A stretch of 64,000 nt of DNA from Undaria pinnatifida (lineage: Eukaryota; Sar; Phaeophyceae; Laminariales; Alariaceae), in contig JABAKD010000010.1 in NCBI GenBank assembly GCA_012845835.1, positions 17,681,204 to 17,745,203 of the forward strand. The letters are read 5' to 3'. Made by a program: the position numbers and the translations under genes. Shown here piece after piece: positions 10,690-21,799 of the stretch (positions are counted from its first letter, which is position 1; each line of letters opens with the position of its first letter). The notes beneath the pieces are model-generated. The model was not told the DNA's origin. It ran no database searches and worked only from the letters and a program-made list of their open reading frames with translations.

Positions 10690-11865
10690 TCGTCTCGGCC
10701 TAAGTACGGTATTCGGGGAACTGGAAATCTTGGTCAAAGAGCTTCGTTCGAGCGCCGGCTTCGGGGGGCGGCTCCAACGCCCCTCGCCCTGCCGTGCCCG
10801 TTCCGCACATCGACGTGAAGGCGGACGAATGCCGAGCGAGACAAGCGAGTAGTTGCAAAAGTACCGCATGTCGAGGAGGAATTCCGGAGATTTTGGTTGT
10901 ATCTTAATGTCTGCAGCGCCTGGATGATTTACACAGTTGGCATCATTTCCAAACGGTTGTTAGTTGCTAATGTTTTAAACTTTGCGGTGGCATACTCTAG
11001 AGCGTTTGTTTTGCTTGACGTCTGAAGGGCTGGAGCGTTTTTTTTTTTTTTGCTTGATGTCTGCGGGGCTTGAACGAATGGAGCACGTAAAAGTCTTCGG
11101 GGGCCGGCTCCAGCGCCCTTCGCCCATCTTTGTCCGCCAGGCACCTCGACGTGAACGCCGATGGATGCCCTGCGAGACAAGGGAGAAGTTGCAAAGATGT
11201 TGCATTTTGATGAAGTAATCTTGCGACTTTGGTTGTATCTTATAGTAACGCCTGCAGCGTCTGGATAATTTCCAAAATTGGCATCATTTCTAAACGGTGG
11301 GTAGTTGCTAAATTTTTGAATTTTGCGGTGGTATACTCTCGAGCGCTTGTTTTGCTTGAGGTCTGCAGGGCTTGAGCGCGTGTTATAATACCAGCAGTAG
11401 ATCGCTCTAATTCGTATTTTTAGTTTGTTATTGCTTGACGTCTGCAGGGCTTGAGCGTTTGTTTGTTTTTGTTGACGTCTGCACGGCTTGAACGAATGAA
11501 GCACGTAAAAGTCTTCGGGGGGCGGCTCCAACGCGTAAAGTCTTCGGGGGGCGGCTCAAACGCGTAGAGCCTTCGGGGGGGCGGCTCCAACCCCCCTCGC
11601 TCTTCCTTATCCGTTGGGCACTTCGACGTGAACGCCGATGGATGCTGAGCCAGACAAGGGAGAAGTTGCAAAAATATTGTATTTTGAGGAGGTGATCTTG
11701 CGAGTTCGGTTGTATCTTATAATAACGTCTGCAGCGTCTGGATAATTTCCAAAATTGGCATCATTTCCAAGCGGCAGGTAGTTGCTAAAGTGTTGAATTT
11801 TGCGGTGGTATACTCTCGAGCGTTTGTTTTGCTTGACGCCTGCAGGGCTTGAGCGCGTGTTATAA
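10690..11865. repeat. Tandem repeats of ~450-480 bp
   Basis: Units share, in order, CTTGACGTCTGCAGGGCTTGA, AGTCTTCGGGGGGCGGCTC, CACTTCGACGTGAACGCCG, GACAAGGGAGAAGTTGCAAA, GTCTGGATAATTTCCAAAAT and TTGGCATCATTTC. The pieces recur at 10690-10870, 10960-11410 and 11410-11865, and again at 13300-13540. The open frames here come from repeat phase, not genes. Confidence 0.75.
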
Positions 11866-13290
11866 TAACCAGTAAAAGTAGATCGCTCTAATTCGTCTAT
11901 TTATATTATTGCGTTTGGTTCTGTTGAGGTGTTTCGCATTTCGATCGTGCTTGGTCTGCACGTCAACCTGATATAGGCTCAAAATCGTCAGCAGGAAGTG
12001 TACAAGTGAAGAATGTGTATAACTTCGTCGGGTGAATACGCACAAGAAAAAATAAAAAAATAATATCTGATAGAATATTAATAGGATACGCGCCAACAAC
12101 AACGTACAACAACGACGGACAACCAAAAGAAATGAACAAATAACGCGTGAGCGATGACGTGCTTTTCGTAGACAAGTGTGCATACTACGACATCTGCGAA
12201 AGGTTCCCTACGGCCGGCAACGAAGGCGGGGATACAACTTTGTTCAGGAAGCCAAATCAGACGGACACCCTTCACAAACAAGTAAAAAAATCCCTAGAAA
12301 ACGTACATGATGCAAATGACCAGCCGAATTGCGACCGCGTAAATAATTGCGAGCTTACTTAGTAGGCTTTGACCCAACAGGCCAAGATTGTTTTGCGCGA
12401 CCTATGATGCAAGTAACTAGCCAAGTTGCGGCTGTTTGCTCGACGTCTGCAGGGCTTGAACGAATAAAACACGGGAAAGTGCGAGTAGTTGTGAAGAAAG
12501 CGATGCAAGAAGATTAGAATGGCTAATGGCTGCAAGACGAACATGATGCGTCCAGAAGAACGCGTGCTATACCAGTACTAGATCGCTCTAATTCGTCGTT
12601 TTATATCATTGCGTTTGGTGCTGTTGAAATGTTTCTCATTTTGAGCGTGCTTGGTCTGCACGTCAACATGATATAGATAGGCTCAAAGCCGTTCTTTTGC
12701 GCGACCTTATTACGCAAATAACTTCTGTAGGAGGAGGAGTTGTGAAGAATGTGTATAACTTCGTCGGGTGAATACGCACATGAAAAAATAAAAAAATAAT
12801 ATCTGATAAAATATTAATAGGACACGCGCCAACAACAACGTACAACAACGACGGACAACCAAAAGAAATGAACAAATAACGCGTGAGCGATGACGTGCTT
12901 TTCGTAGACAAATGTGCATACTACGACATCTGCGAAAGATTCCCTACGGTCGGCAACGAAGGCGGGGATACAACTTTGTTTAGAACGTAAAATTAGACGG
13001 ACACCCTTCACAAACGAAAAAAAAAAATCCTAGAAAACGTACATGATACAAATGATCAGCCGAATTGCGACCACGTAAACAATTGCGAGCTTAGTTAGTA
13101 GGCTTTGACTCAATAGGCCAAGGTTTTTTGCGCGACTTATGATGCAAGTATCTAGCCAAATTGCGGTTGTTTTGCTTGACGTCTGCAGGGCTTGAACGAA
13201 TAAAATACGGGAAAGTGCGAGTAGTTGTGAAGAATGCGATGCAAGATTTGGAAGGCTGCAAGACGAACAAATCTCGGCCTCAGCATGCTA
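11866..13290. repeat. Direct tandem duplication, ~736 bp offset
   Basis: The two copies are about 11866-12575 and 12575-13290. Landmarks such as TAATATCTGA (12061 and 12797) and ATGACGTGCTT (12154 and 12890) are both 736 bp apart, and about 230 bp around them are almost identical. This is a recent segmental duplication inside the older repeat field. Confidence 0.85.
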
Positions 13291-13539
13291 TTAGCGAAAC
13301 TGGAATTCTCGGTCAAATAGCTTCGTTCGAGCGCCGTCTTCGGGAGGCGGCTTCAACGTCCCTCGCCCTGGCGTATCCGTTCCACACCTCAACGTGAACG
13401 CGGATAGACGCTGAGCGAGACAAGCGAGAAGTGCGCTTTATTTTTGAGTTTGGGCGGTATACGCCCGAGTTATTCTTGGATCTTGGCATATGTAGGGCTT
13501 GAACGAATAAATAAGGGACAACATTTCCAAATTGGCATC

Positions 13540-13884
13540 AAAATTACTTCCCGACGATGCCTTTTTCATGGCCTCCTCCAAGCGCACGCCCTATGGTCTG
13601 TAGCTACTACTGCTGTGTGTCGTTTCCTTTCGGCTCAGAGGGTATAGTGCTATATAACCAACGAAGGATGTGTCGTGAGTACGATTCTCACCCAGAACAT
13701 ATTTGGTATTCAGGAGCGTGCGCGCTGGAGACGTTTTGAATGGTTACGATAGTTGTTAGTGATCTTCTGAGTACGAACTGTGGTACGTGGAGAGAGGATA
13801 GCTCCGGAAATCGCTCTTCCGAAGTCGGTGATAATTAATTAACGAACTAGAAAACATGTTTGGTTGTTTTTTTGCATAGCACAC
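13540..13884. other. No gene recognised
   Basis: Short frames only. The phrase GTGCGCGCTGGAGACGTTTTGAATGGTTA at 13705-13745 recurs in altered form at 14265-14295, so part of this is another low-copy repeat. Confidence 0.3.
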
Positions 13885-14095
13885 TCATGTTGTTGTTGTT
13901 GTTGTTTTCTCACATTAACTCTTGTCAAAAATCTAGAGTCCGTGGTCACACAAAGGTGCTGGAGCCCTAGGAAGATCCAAAAAACCAAGTGACATCAAAA
14001 TTCGTCAGGGAAATACTACGCTTTCCCGCCTAAAAACGCACGATACGGAAAAAGGCGCACAAGTGAAAAGGTCAAATGTGCAAACTGAACTCACA
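13885..14095 (+). mobile_element. Long form of (GTT)n-tailed repeat
   Basis: A (GTT)n run is followed by CTCACATTAACTC, TCTAGAGTCCGTGGTCACAC, AAAGGTGCTGGAGCCCTAGG, GCTTTCCCGCCTAAAAACGC and GGCGCACAAGTGAAAAGGTC. The same ~200 bp lies in reverse orientation at 40912-41118 (intron 3 of the beta-helix gene). Matching over the full length shows that the short copies elsewhere are truncated. Confidence 0.75.
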
Positions 14096-14509
14096 TGGCC
14101 GCGGGTATCCACTCAACTACAGCATAGAGTTCACCCGTCCCCACAATTAACCAACTCGCCGCTACAAACTACAGCATGTGAGTGTTACTGAGTCAAGTGA
14201 CAGCAGTGGGTAGTGCTGTGTGTCGTGCGTTCGATTCTTGCCGACTTAATATTTGTTTTTTTTAGCGTGCGCGCTGACGACATTATGAATGGTTATTTTG
14301 GTAGTTTAGCATATATATGTAGTATTAATAGCACTACTACCCACTGAGCTACTGAGTCAAGTGGTTACGTATAGCTCAGTGGGCAGTGCTGTAGCATTTC
14401 TCGGTCAAATCACTTTGTTCGAAGGCCGCCGTCCAAGCGAGAAGCGCGCAAAAAATTGTATTTTGAACGGTACTCTCCAGTTATTCTTCGGATCTTGATG
14501 TGTGTGTGT

Positions 14510-14700
14510 GTGTTCTTCACATTAAACCGTTCTTCTACTCGTCGACATCCAGCACACCCAGTGTCCGTACTGATTCTTCACCCTAGAAAGATCAGCTCTG
14601 TGGTCACAAGCCACGACACAGAGATAATGCATCGTAATGCATTCGACAACGCAATGTCATGCCCTAGTACTGGGTACGACAGGCACAACATACATACGTC
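14510..14700 (+). mobile_element. Short dispersed repeat, family C, copy
   Basis: TTCACATTAAACCGTTCTTC, then GACATCCAGCACACCCAGTG, then GATTCTTCACCCTAGAAAG, then CTGTGGTCACA. Closest to the copy at 53990-54112. Confidence 0.65.
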
Positions 14701-14733
14701 AGCAACAGAAATACATTGGAAGAGAGAAATACG

Positions 14734-14800
14734 ACAAAAACAAAAACAAAAACAAAAACAAAAACAAAAACAAAAACAAAAACAAAAAACAAAAACAAAA
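14734..14800. repeat. (AAAAAC)n microsatellite
   Basis: About eleven units of AAAAAC/ACAAAA run directly into AAATAAGAAAAG. Confidence 0.9.
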
Positions 14801-14909
14801 TAAGAAAAGATGTATGGAGAGGTTGATATAATAAACTTGGCAAGACATTACTTTCAAATTGGCATCATATGTTGTGCCAAAACAAATAATAAAATTACTC
14901 TAAAAAAAT

Positions 14910-15753
14910 CAGGGTAGTCCTCGGGAAAATTCCCGAGGTAATTTTCCCGTGCTGTACGTTGGTCCCGGTACTCGGCGGAATACCGTCATATTTGGGCAAA
15001 CCGTGTACCGCCGAGGGCGGTACAGTCAAAAATCGAAAAACCGTCAACCGTTTAAAAAGTACCGTCATTTTGCAGCACCGCCATAAAAGTACCGTCAAAT
15101 AAGCGAAGTACCGTTTCCCGTTTAGAAAAACCGTCATATTCAGAACCGTCAAAGATTGTAGGGTGATGGTTTTCACTGAATGTTTTCATGTTTTAGGTTT
15201 TATTGTTTTATTGTTTACAGTAGTAGTATTGTTTATTGTCTTATTTTGGTGCTAAATGTCTAAATGTTGTTTCGCGTGAGGCTGGTGAGTTTGTCAGCTT
15301 GACGGTTCGACGATTAGTCTAGCCTCTATTCGTCCGTTCTATATAGGTATGCAGGAACATCAGCGGGGTGGTGCCGGCATGCTTGATCGCCGCCCGGCAG
15401 GTACTGTCAAGTATTTCGTCATTCGTAATTCTGTATTTCTCAGTGGCGGAACCCTCATATTTCAGTACCCTCAAAAAAGTACCGTCAAATTTGGCAGTAC
15501 CGGGACCGGTACCGTCGTTTTGCAGTACCGCCAAAAAAGTACCGTCAAATATCGAAAAACCGTCTAACGTCTAGAAAATACCGTCACTTTTCGATACCGC
15601 CGAAAAAGTACCGTCAAATTCGGCGATACCGTGTACCGCCAAAAGTGGTACCGTGAGAAATCGAAATACCGTCAACCGTTTGAAAAGTACCGTCATTTCG
15701 CAATACCGTCCGGTCTGGTACCGTAAAAAAAAACGGTACCGAGGACTACCCTG
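14910..15753. mobile_element. hAT-type non-autonomous DNA transposon (844 bp)
   Basis: The left end CAGGGTAGTCCTCGG (14910-14924) and right end CCGAGGACTACCCTG (15739-15753) are perfect 15 bp inverted repeats. They are flanked by the identical 8 bp AAAAAAAT (14902-14909 and 15754-15761). A CAGGG-type terminus with an 8 bp target duplication is the signature of the hAT superfamily. There is no transposase frame. The interior is filled with many GTACCGTCAAA / AGTACCGTC motifs on both sides of a ~220 bp non-repetitive core (15175-15400), perhaps subterminal transposase-binding repeats. A 9 bp-stem hairpin (CCTCGGGAA/TTCCCGAGG) sits at the left tip. Confidence 0.85.
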
Positions 15754-15761
15754 AAAAAAAT

Positions 15762-16246
15762 CCCCATGGTATTGCGGTAGGGATCATAGTAGTGCATTTT
15801 TTTATTGAATTTCGGTAGGTACACGTACATACATGGATATAGACGTGGCAAGCGCACGCATGACTAAACGAGGAGGAGGTAGTAGTGATTACGATTACTG
15901 CGCAAGGAAAAGCCACACAGCAGCATTGCGAGTGAATGCGTCCCCGGGCCCTCGAGGGTTGTATTGTATACAAGTTCCTCCTCCTGCGCCACATGAAGGT
16001 GGTGGTAAGTAGACAGTAGGATGGCGTGCTTTGCTGTTGCTGTGGTCCCTGACTCCGTTGCTGTGATCGTTTGCCAGTCAAGTGCAAGCGGTCGTGTGTT
16101 CGTACGTAACTGACAAATAAATAAGTTTGTGTTGCTTCGTACTTGACGTGCTCGTTATTGCTGCTGATTGCTGATTGACCATATCTTCTAGTGATTTTTT
16201 TCTGGTGAGCTAAAGCCTTATTTTTCCCCATCCGCCGGAGGATGAC

Positions 16247-16273
<27 letters not shown>
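15762..16273. other. No gene; ends in a poly-A run
   Basis: The open minus-strand frame across 15746-16309 reads low-complexity and Phe runs from the A-tract and has no domain. The A-tract at 16247-16273 abuts the SINE copy. Confidence 0.4.
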
Positions 16274-16277
<4 letters not shown>

Positions 16278-16563
16278 ACACTTCTACTTTCCAGCTTCTG
16301 GACATACAAGTCGTGGTCACGGGTGTCGTCTTTCCTTGCCCCCCCCCGGTTATCGCCTTCATTTTTTTTTGCGCATAGGGTTCAGCACCCACTGATCGTC
16401 GATTTTTCATCGAGTGCTGAAAAGTCACGCTCTCGCGATTTCCGCAAGTCAATTAGTGCACAACAAGACGAAAAATTGTACGAGTACGCACTCGGGGGGA
16501 TTCAAACTCACGAAGCTGACCTATACCATGCTCGAGGATGTAACCTGATACGCCACCGGGGCA
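16274..16563 (-). mobile_element. tRNA-derived SINE, second copy
   Basis: The same body as 4004-4309: CCAGCTTCTGGAC, CGTGGTCACGGGTGTCGTC, GATTTTTCATCGAGTGCTG, TCACGCTCTCGCG, TTTCCGCAAGTCAA. It ends with the tRNA-like head GGTGGCGTATCAGG (reverse complement at 16548-16562). The head is clipped at GCCCCGG. Its 3' side meets a 27 bp A run (T run on the SINE strand). Confidence 0.8.
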
Positions 16564-16769
16564 GTGAGTGATATAGAGCCTGTCGTCCCGGTGGTCTTGT
16601 GGGGCTACACTCGAATACTACTACTATTAATACTAGCGTTGGTCCTTGGGTTAAATAACCATCGTTGTGAGCTTTGTTGGCTTTATTTATTTGCAGAAAT
16701 AAATGGGAAAAAAATTATCAACTAACTGATGAAATCGCCTGGCAGCGTGGGTAGGTACAAATCGACGCA

Positions 16770-16950
16770 AATCGACGAGGGAAGAAAATGCTGAATCTTT
16801 CTCGCGATAAAAATTAGGGCAGGTACCGTAGTGGGGAGGGGGGAGGGGAGCCCGCTATATGACCCCGGATCTAAGCTATACTACTGCATTGGGAGGGCGA
16901 GAGTAATGCGAGTATCACAATAAATGGGACGGAAAAAAATAAATGAAGTG
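16770..16950 (+). mobile_element. Short dispersed repeat, family B, copy
   Basis: CGACGAGGGAAGAAAATGCTGA, then CTCGCGATAAAAATTAGGGC, then GGTACCGTAGTGGGGAGG, then ATGACCCCGGATCTAAG. It ends AATGGGACGGAAAAAAATAAA. Confidence 0.65.
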
Positions 16951-17929
16951 AAGTGTATTACTGCTGCTGTAATAAAACGATACCAAAGCCAGTTGCACCG
17001 ATCGACTCGATCTGGACTGACTGCTGTTGTATTATGCAAAAAGGTTCATGTACAACTTCTGTAATCACACGCAGCGGACACGGTCAGTCACCTCACTGGC
17101 CCCGGATGCTTGATCGAGTAAAACTATCATAAGAAACGCACTCGACACGTTTCGTCGCCAGACTAAAGGGTAAGTCGGCGTGTGATCGGATTTATCCGAC
17201 TGAAATCTGATGAATGAAGCTCGGAATCGGATTCACATAACAAACGGTAGTTATTATTAGTAGTTCATTGTTATGATTGTTAGTCTATATCGAACTCTTG
17301 GCATTACCTTACATACTGTACGCGCAGACTATGAATGTGTGTGGTGACTTTTTTTATTCTACCAAGTGTTGAATCGAACAATTCGAATTGCTCCCCTGCC
17401 CTACCCGTAGCATGGGTGCCGGCATCACTTTTCATTCTTCTCCATTTTTGTGCTTGGGGCGAGAGGTTCACACAAAAAATGGTACACACCTAACACAAAA
17501 AAGGGTACACAAAAAAGGGTACACACCACAGGCAAATAAAAGGTACACAGATTAGATAAAAAAGGGTACACCCACATCTACCGTAAAACATGTGTCTACT
17601 AGACGTGTGGGTTTTTTTTCGGGCGAGCTGTTTGAGCACATGCTGCCACAACAATGCGTTGAGAGCTACATATTCGGCTGCGCATATATAAGCTTTCTTG
17701 CTATAATAGTAGCCCCCCTTTTTGGACTTCAAAGGGGCGGGGAGGGGGAGCGTCGAAAAAAAATATCCCCCCGTGGCATATATTTTTTTATACGGTACCT
17801 ATCCAGTCGACACGAAGACGATCTTTGTCCGGGCTGTTGGGGTATATGATGGGGGGGATACGCCCGAAGAGCAACGTAGGGAGATGATGCGTGCTACGAT
17901 GATACAGTAGAGGGAATACGTTTTAGGAA
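16951..17929. other. No gene; short GGTACAC repeat
   Basis: 17470-17575 holds five imperfect copies of AAAAAAGGGTACACA. The sequence around 17870-17920 (GATGCGTGCTACGATGATA) matches the end of MITE family J (45731-46008). The element starting at 17930 therefore probably jumped into or beside an older family J copy. Confidence 0.5.
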
Positions 17930-19632
17930 GGGAAATGGACGAAATCGGGTACACCCGGGTGGTTTCTGAACAAAATCGGGTACCTTTTTTTTCGCGACGG
18001 GGCGCGCTTACGTATGTCTGCAAAACGCCTCCAAATCGCCTTCTGGCGCCTGAATCCACTGCGCCTAGTGTACGCGCAACACCCCAAACCGTTTCTGCGG
18101 CGATCGAACCCTCAAAACAGCGCCAATGACGGCCCTCAAAAAGTGCTCTCGACGGACAACCCGGTTTTGTTCAGGAACACACCGGGTATACCCCGCCCCG
18201 TGCTTCGATTTCACAAACTATCCGATTGTGTTCATACTGCACCTGTTTTTGTTCACATGCAACCCACCTGCGGAAGATCGCGCACACAACTGGCAACTTG
18301 CCGACTGTGATGCAACCGCAGCAGCACTTCTAACTTCCCGGCCCAGAAAGATCCGCCGTCACTGATGCACAACTTGCCGCCCCGATCCACAACTTGCCTC
18401 CCTCGATGCAACACTGACCGCACTGACTGCTACTTCGTAGTTGCTTCTATCTCTTCTGCGTACGTCCTCTGTTCCGCATACCGAGTGCAATTCGGTAGTA
18501 GTATCGGTCCGAAAGAACTCGTACGGGTAGGAGTACCGGTAAAGCAAGGACTGCTGTTGGGGAGCTATTTTTCCGCGCCGTGCGTGCTCCTGTCTGTGTC
18601 GGACGGAAAACTTCGTATTTTTCCCAAAAAACAACGTATCCTCGATTCCCCGGAGTATATGTTGCAGTGGAGTACTTCGAAGAACTTCGTATAACCCAAC
18701 AAAAATGCTTGTACTTCGTAGTACTACTGCTGTTGTGTGTATGTGTTCGCAGTATGTGTTCGCAGTACAGTATGTGCGCGCAGTACAGTATGTGCTCGCA
18801 GTACAGTATGTGTTCGCAGTATGCATTCGCAGTACAGTAGTATGTGTTCGCAGCACAGTGTATGTTCGCATTACAGTAAATGTTCGCAGTATGTGTTCAC
18901 AGTACAGCATGTGTTTGCAGTATGTGTTCGCAATGTGTTCGCTGTATGTGTTCGCTGTATGTGGGGTGGCGTGGGGAACGTGTGGAGCCGAGGGCATGCG
19001 TCGTTTGCTGATTGCTGATGTTTGGAGCAACAAGTCAAGTGGAGAGTCTTCTACATTGGGTCCTGTCTTTTCGTCCTAGCGCCGGATCTTGGTTGGGTGT
19101 CCGCGCTCAGCCCCATGCCACCATTCTTCGCAGTGTCACACGGGGCGGCAAGTTGTGCGTCAGTGACGGCGGATCTTTTGTGGGCCGGGAAGTTAGCAGT
19201 GCTGCTGCGGTTACATCACAGTCGGCAAGTTCCAGTTGTGTGCGGGATCTTCCGCAGCTGGGTTGCAGGGAGATGTCCGTTTCAGTGTCACCGCGGGTCT
19301 TGCATGTGAACAAAAACGGGTGCAGTACGAACAAAATCGGGCAGTTTATGAAATCGAAGCACGGGGCGGGGTATACCCGGTGTGTTCCTTAACAAAATCG
19401 GGTTGTCCGTCGAGAGCACTTTTTGGGGGGCGTCATTGGCGCTGTTTTGAGGGTTTGAACGCCGCAGAAACGGTTTGGGGTGCTGCGCGTACACTAGGCG
19501 AAGTGGGTTCAGGCGCCAGAAGGCGATTTGGAGGCGTTTTGCAGACGTACGTAAGCGCGCCCCGTCGCGAAAAAAAAGGTACCCGATTTTGTTCAGAAAC
19601 CACCCGGGTGTACCCGATTTTGTCAATTTCCC
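17930..19632. mobile_element. Mutator-like (MULE) foldback element with ~455-490 bp inverted arms
   Basis: The left arm 17930-18384 and right arm 19141-19632 are reverse complements with small indels. Termini are GGGAAATGGACGAAATCGGG and, reverse-complemented, GGGAAATTGACAAAATCGGG. The identical 9 bp TTTTAGGAA flanks both sides (17921-17929 and 19633-19641). Long inverted arms plus a 9 bp duplication are typical of Mutator-like elements. The ~755 bp interior has no transposase; it carries TGTTCGCAGTACAGTA microsatellite-like repeats (18735-18965). The open frames on both strands mirror each other because they read the two arms. Confidence 0.88.
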
Positions 19633-19679
19633 TTTTAGGAATGTCGGAGCTCCTCAACCCTTTTGAGACTTACTTCAGG

Positions 19680-19890
19680 TTATGTTTTGATTATAGTATA
19701 GGGAAAAATGATCAATAAGAACTGGCGATGCCAGCATCCTTGACGCGAAGCAACCCGGGCCGCTGCTGGGTTATGAGCTGAGGACGATTTTGCTGCTGCC
19801 GAATTCCAATGCGAAGTATCTGTATGACACGCACGTGCATATAGCTTTGCGCACCGCCGTGTGCTGCACGCTCGCACCATGCATGATAAG
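19680..19890 (-). mobile_element. Low-copy dispersed repeat (pair with 30195-30420)
   Basis: The reverse complement of this stretch aligns with 30195-30420. It shares GCGTGT, GGCAGCA, CGTC(A/C)TCAGCT, CCCGGG(C/T)TGC, AAGGATGCT, then TTTTTCCCTATACTATAATC at the end. Opposite orientations. Confidence 0.65.
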
Positions 19891-20324
19891 AATTAACTAC
19901 TCTTTTATATTTTGTTTCGTCGCTTTACATGGGCCCCACAACGGGTTGGTAACCCTAGTCGACGATACAGCTTGTTGTTACGGTTACACAAACCAAACGC
20001 CGGTCGCGGATCTAGTATATTCAGACTTGTGTGGGCAAGCGAAAACCGACAAGAACCCCGTTCGATCGCGTTGTCGCAATTTCAATGTTAGCCACACAAT
20101 AATGTTTTTCACACTGTACAATATGCCTGCTGGTATGCCATCACATGTGATTGCTCATCGGATTGTCGCACCTTTGTTTTGTCTCTAAACAACTCTTGAA
20201 CATCACTCGAGCAATTTTAGGGCGAGGTCTATAGCGCTCCCGCATGGTGTTATAAGAGCCTCAGAACTAAAACAGTGTGCACACGTCTGCCGTACAGTAC
20301 CGTACCGTACTTTTTTTTTTAGAT
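19891..20324. other. No gene recognised
   Basis: A plus-strand open frame runs 19790-20188, but it starts inside the dispersed repeat and shows no domain. A CCGTAC repeat is at 20290-20312. Confidence 0.3.
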
Positions 20325-20525
20325 CCTCCGGCGCGGAGAGATGGGGAAAACAAGAAGCTTATAAATGCTCACCACACACTTCCATGTATTTATGGATAGC
20401 CGTCGCAGTGTGTGTCACTTTAACTCAATCGCATTCGCAATCCAGCTGGTTTTCTAGCGTATCCTACAGTTCCCGTGGTAGAGACAGCGCGAGCTGCCCC
20501 TACCGGCGGTCCCCGTTACCACTAC
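20325..20525 (+). mobile_element. Low-copy dispersed repeat (pair with 28615-28810)
   Basis: Shared order with the second copy: CCTCCGG, AAGCTTA, CTCACCA, ACTTC, TTTAACTCAA, GCATTCGC, GGTTCCCG/GTTCCCG, GACAGCG, GCGAGCTG(C/T)CCCTA, CGGTCCCC(G/C)TTAC. Both copies are on the plus strand. Confidence 0.65.
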
Positions 20526-20639
20526 TCCGGCAGCGCAAGCTGCCGCTGTATACGGATTATGTTTCAGATGTACGATACGTGCGCAGGATCATGATTGTAC
20601 CCGGGGGTCAAGTTATTGGAGCTTTCCAAACTCTCCCGT

Positions 20640-20800
20640 TGTCGAGACGGGTCGGGTCAGGTGGTAGTTCGAAGTGTCACGGGCCGGAACGGGTCGGATC
20701 GGGAGGTTTTCCACATGGTATCACGGGTCAGATCGGATCACCCTGAGCTCGACCCGACCCGACCCGACTCGCGAGAGGTAACCCGACCCGTGAAGAGAGC
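20640..20800. repeat. Degenerate GGGTC/GACCC array
   Basis: Interrupted ACGGGTCGG / CGACCCGACC units are in both orientations, forming an imperfect inverted structure. A sister array is at 27410-27610 inside intron 12. Confidence 0.7.
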
Positions 20801-21349
20801 CTGGTAAATACACGCGCGCGAACTTCTGTCGGGGTCTGTGTTGGTTTTGCGCGCTTTCTCTCTCAACGCGTCGAACGACGTACAAAGTGTTTCCCCAATA
20901 TTTATACGTAGTTTCAATCTTTTTGAAAGTACTTTTTGAAAGTACTTCAGTACCGTGGATTACCCTTGACTCTTCCTACACTTTTTGTGTAACCACGGAC
21001 TCTAGATTTTTGTAAAGTGTTAAAATGTGAGATTAAACAAAACAAACCTTGACCTTTCTCTTAAGCCGAGGTCGCGAAGTAGGTACACGCGGCGGTACAC
21101 CCCACTTGATCGGGCCCGGTTCTTCTCAGGCATGTGCATTGATTCAGCACTCACTCGTAGATTTTTCTCGTCGACCCTTACGTAGTCGAATTACAATGTA
21201 CAGTTAGTTCCGCGTCCGAGATTTGTCGATCTTTTGTCGAATTAAGTGCACGTCTTTCCTCAGGCTGGTAGGCATCTTCTGCGTGGTGGTCTGGGAAGAA
21301 GATACGCGCGACGCGTCAACGCACAAATCATGTGAACGGAAATAAATCC

Positions 21350-21680
21350 TCGTTTACCGTGTATCGAGAGTTGAATTATCAATTTCAATACCATACCACT
21401 CTCGCTGATCACCAAGAGAACTGCTAAGAGCCGAGCTGACCTGAGAGTCATCTTTCCCAAACGAATACCACCTCCCTGCTCAAGAGCCAAGGCGCTACCG
21501 ACCCCATACCGAGAATATAATTATCAATTTCACTACCAACCTCCTTGCTCAAGAGCTGAGAGTGACCAATCCCTGTCAATACTCGGGAACTCAAATTCAA
21601 TACCACCCCCAGCAACGACCCACACACCGACCTCCCTGCTCAAGAGCTTCTGAGGCAAAGGCAGCCATTTCGATGACCAA
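21350..21680. repeat. ~70-75 bp tandem repeat
   Basis: Units share TTATCAATTTCA(A/C)TACCA, CTCAAGAGC and GAGAGT(C/G)A. They appear about four times with drift. A (CCCAC)n stretch follows at 21705-21765. Confidence 0.6.
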
Positions 21681-21799
21681 ACGAAATCAAGTTCAACACC
21701 ACCGACCCACCCCACCCAACCCACCCCACCCACCCACCCTCCCACCCACCCCACCCCACTCAGCTAAAGCGGCTAACTCTCTCTCTATATATATATGGA

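Noticed and set aside
18359-19033. 224-codon minus-strand frame
   Set aside because: It reads the TGTTCGCAGTACAG repeat in the interior of the Mutator-like element; the product is repetitive Thr/Tyr/Cys.
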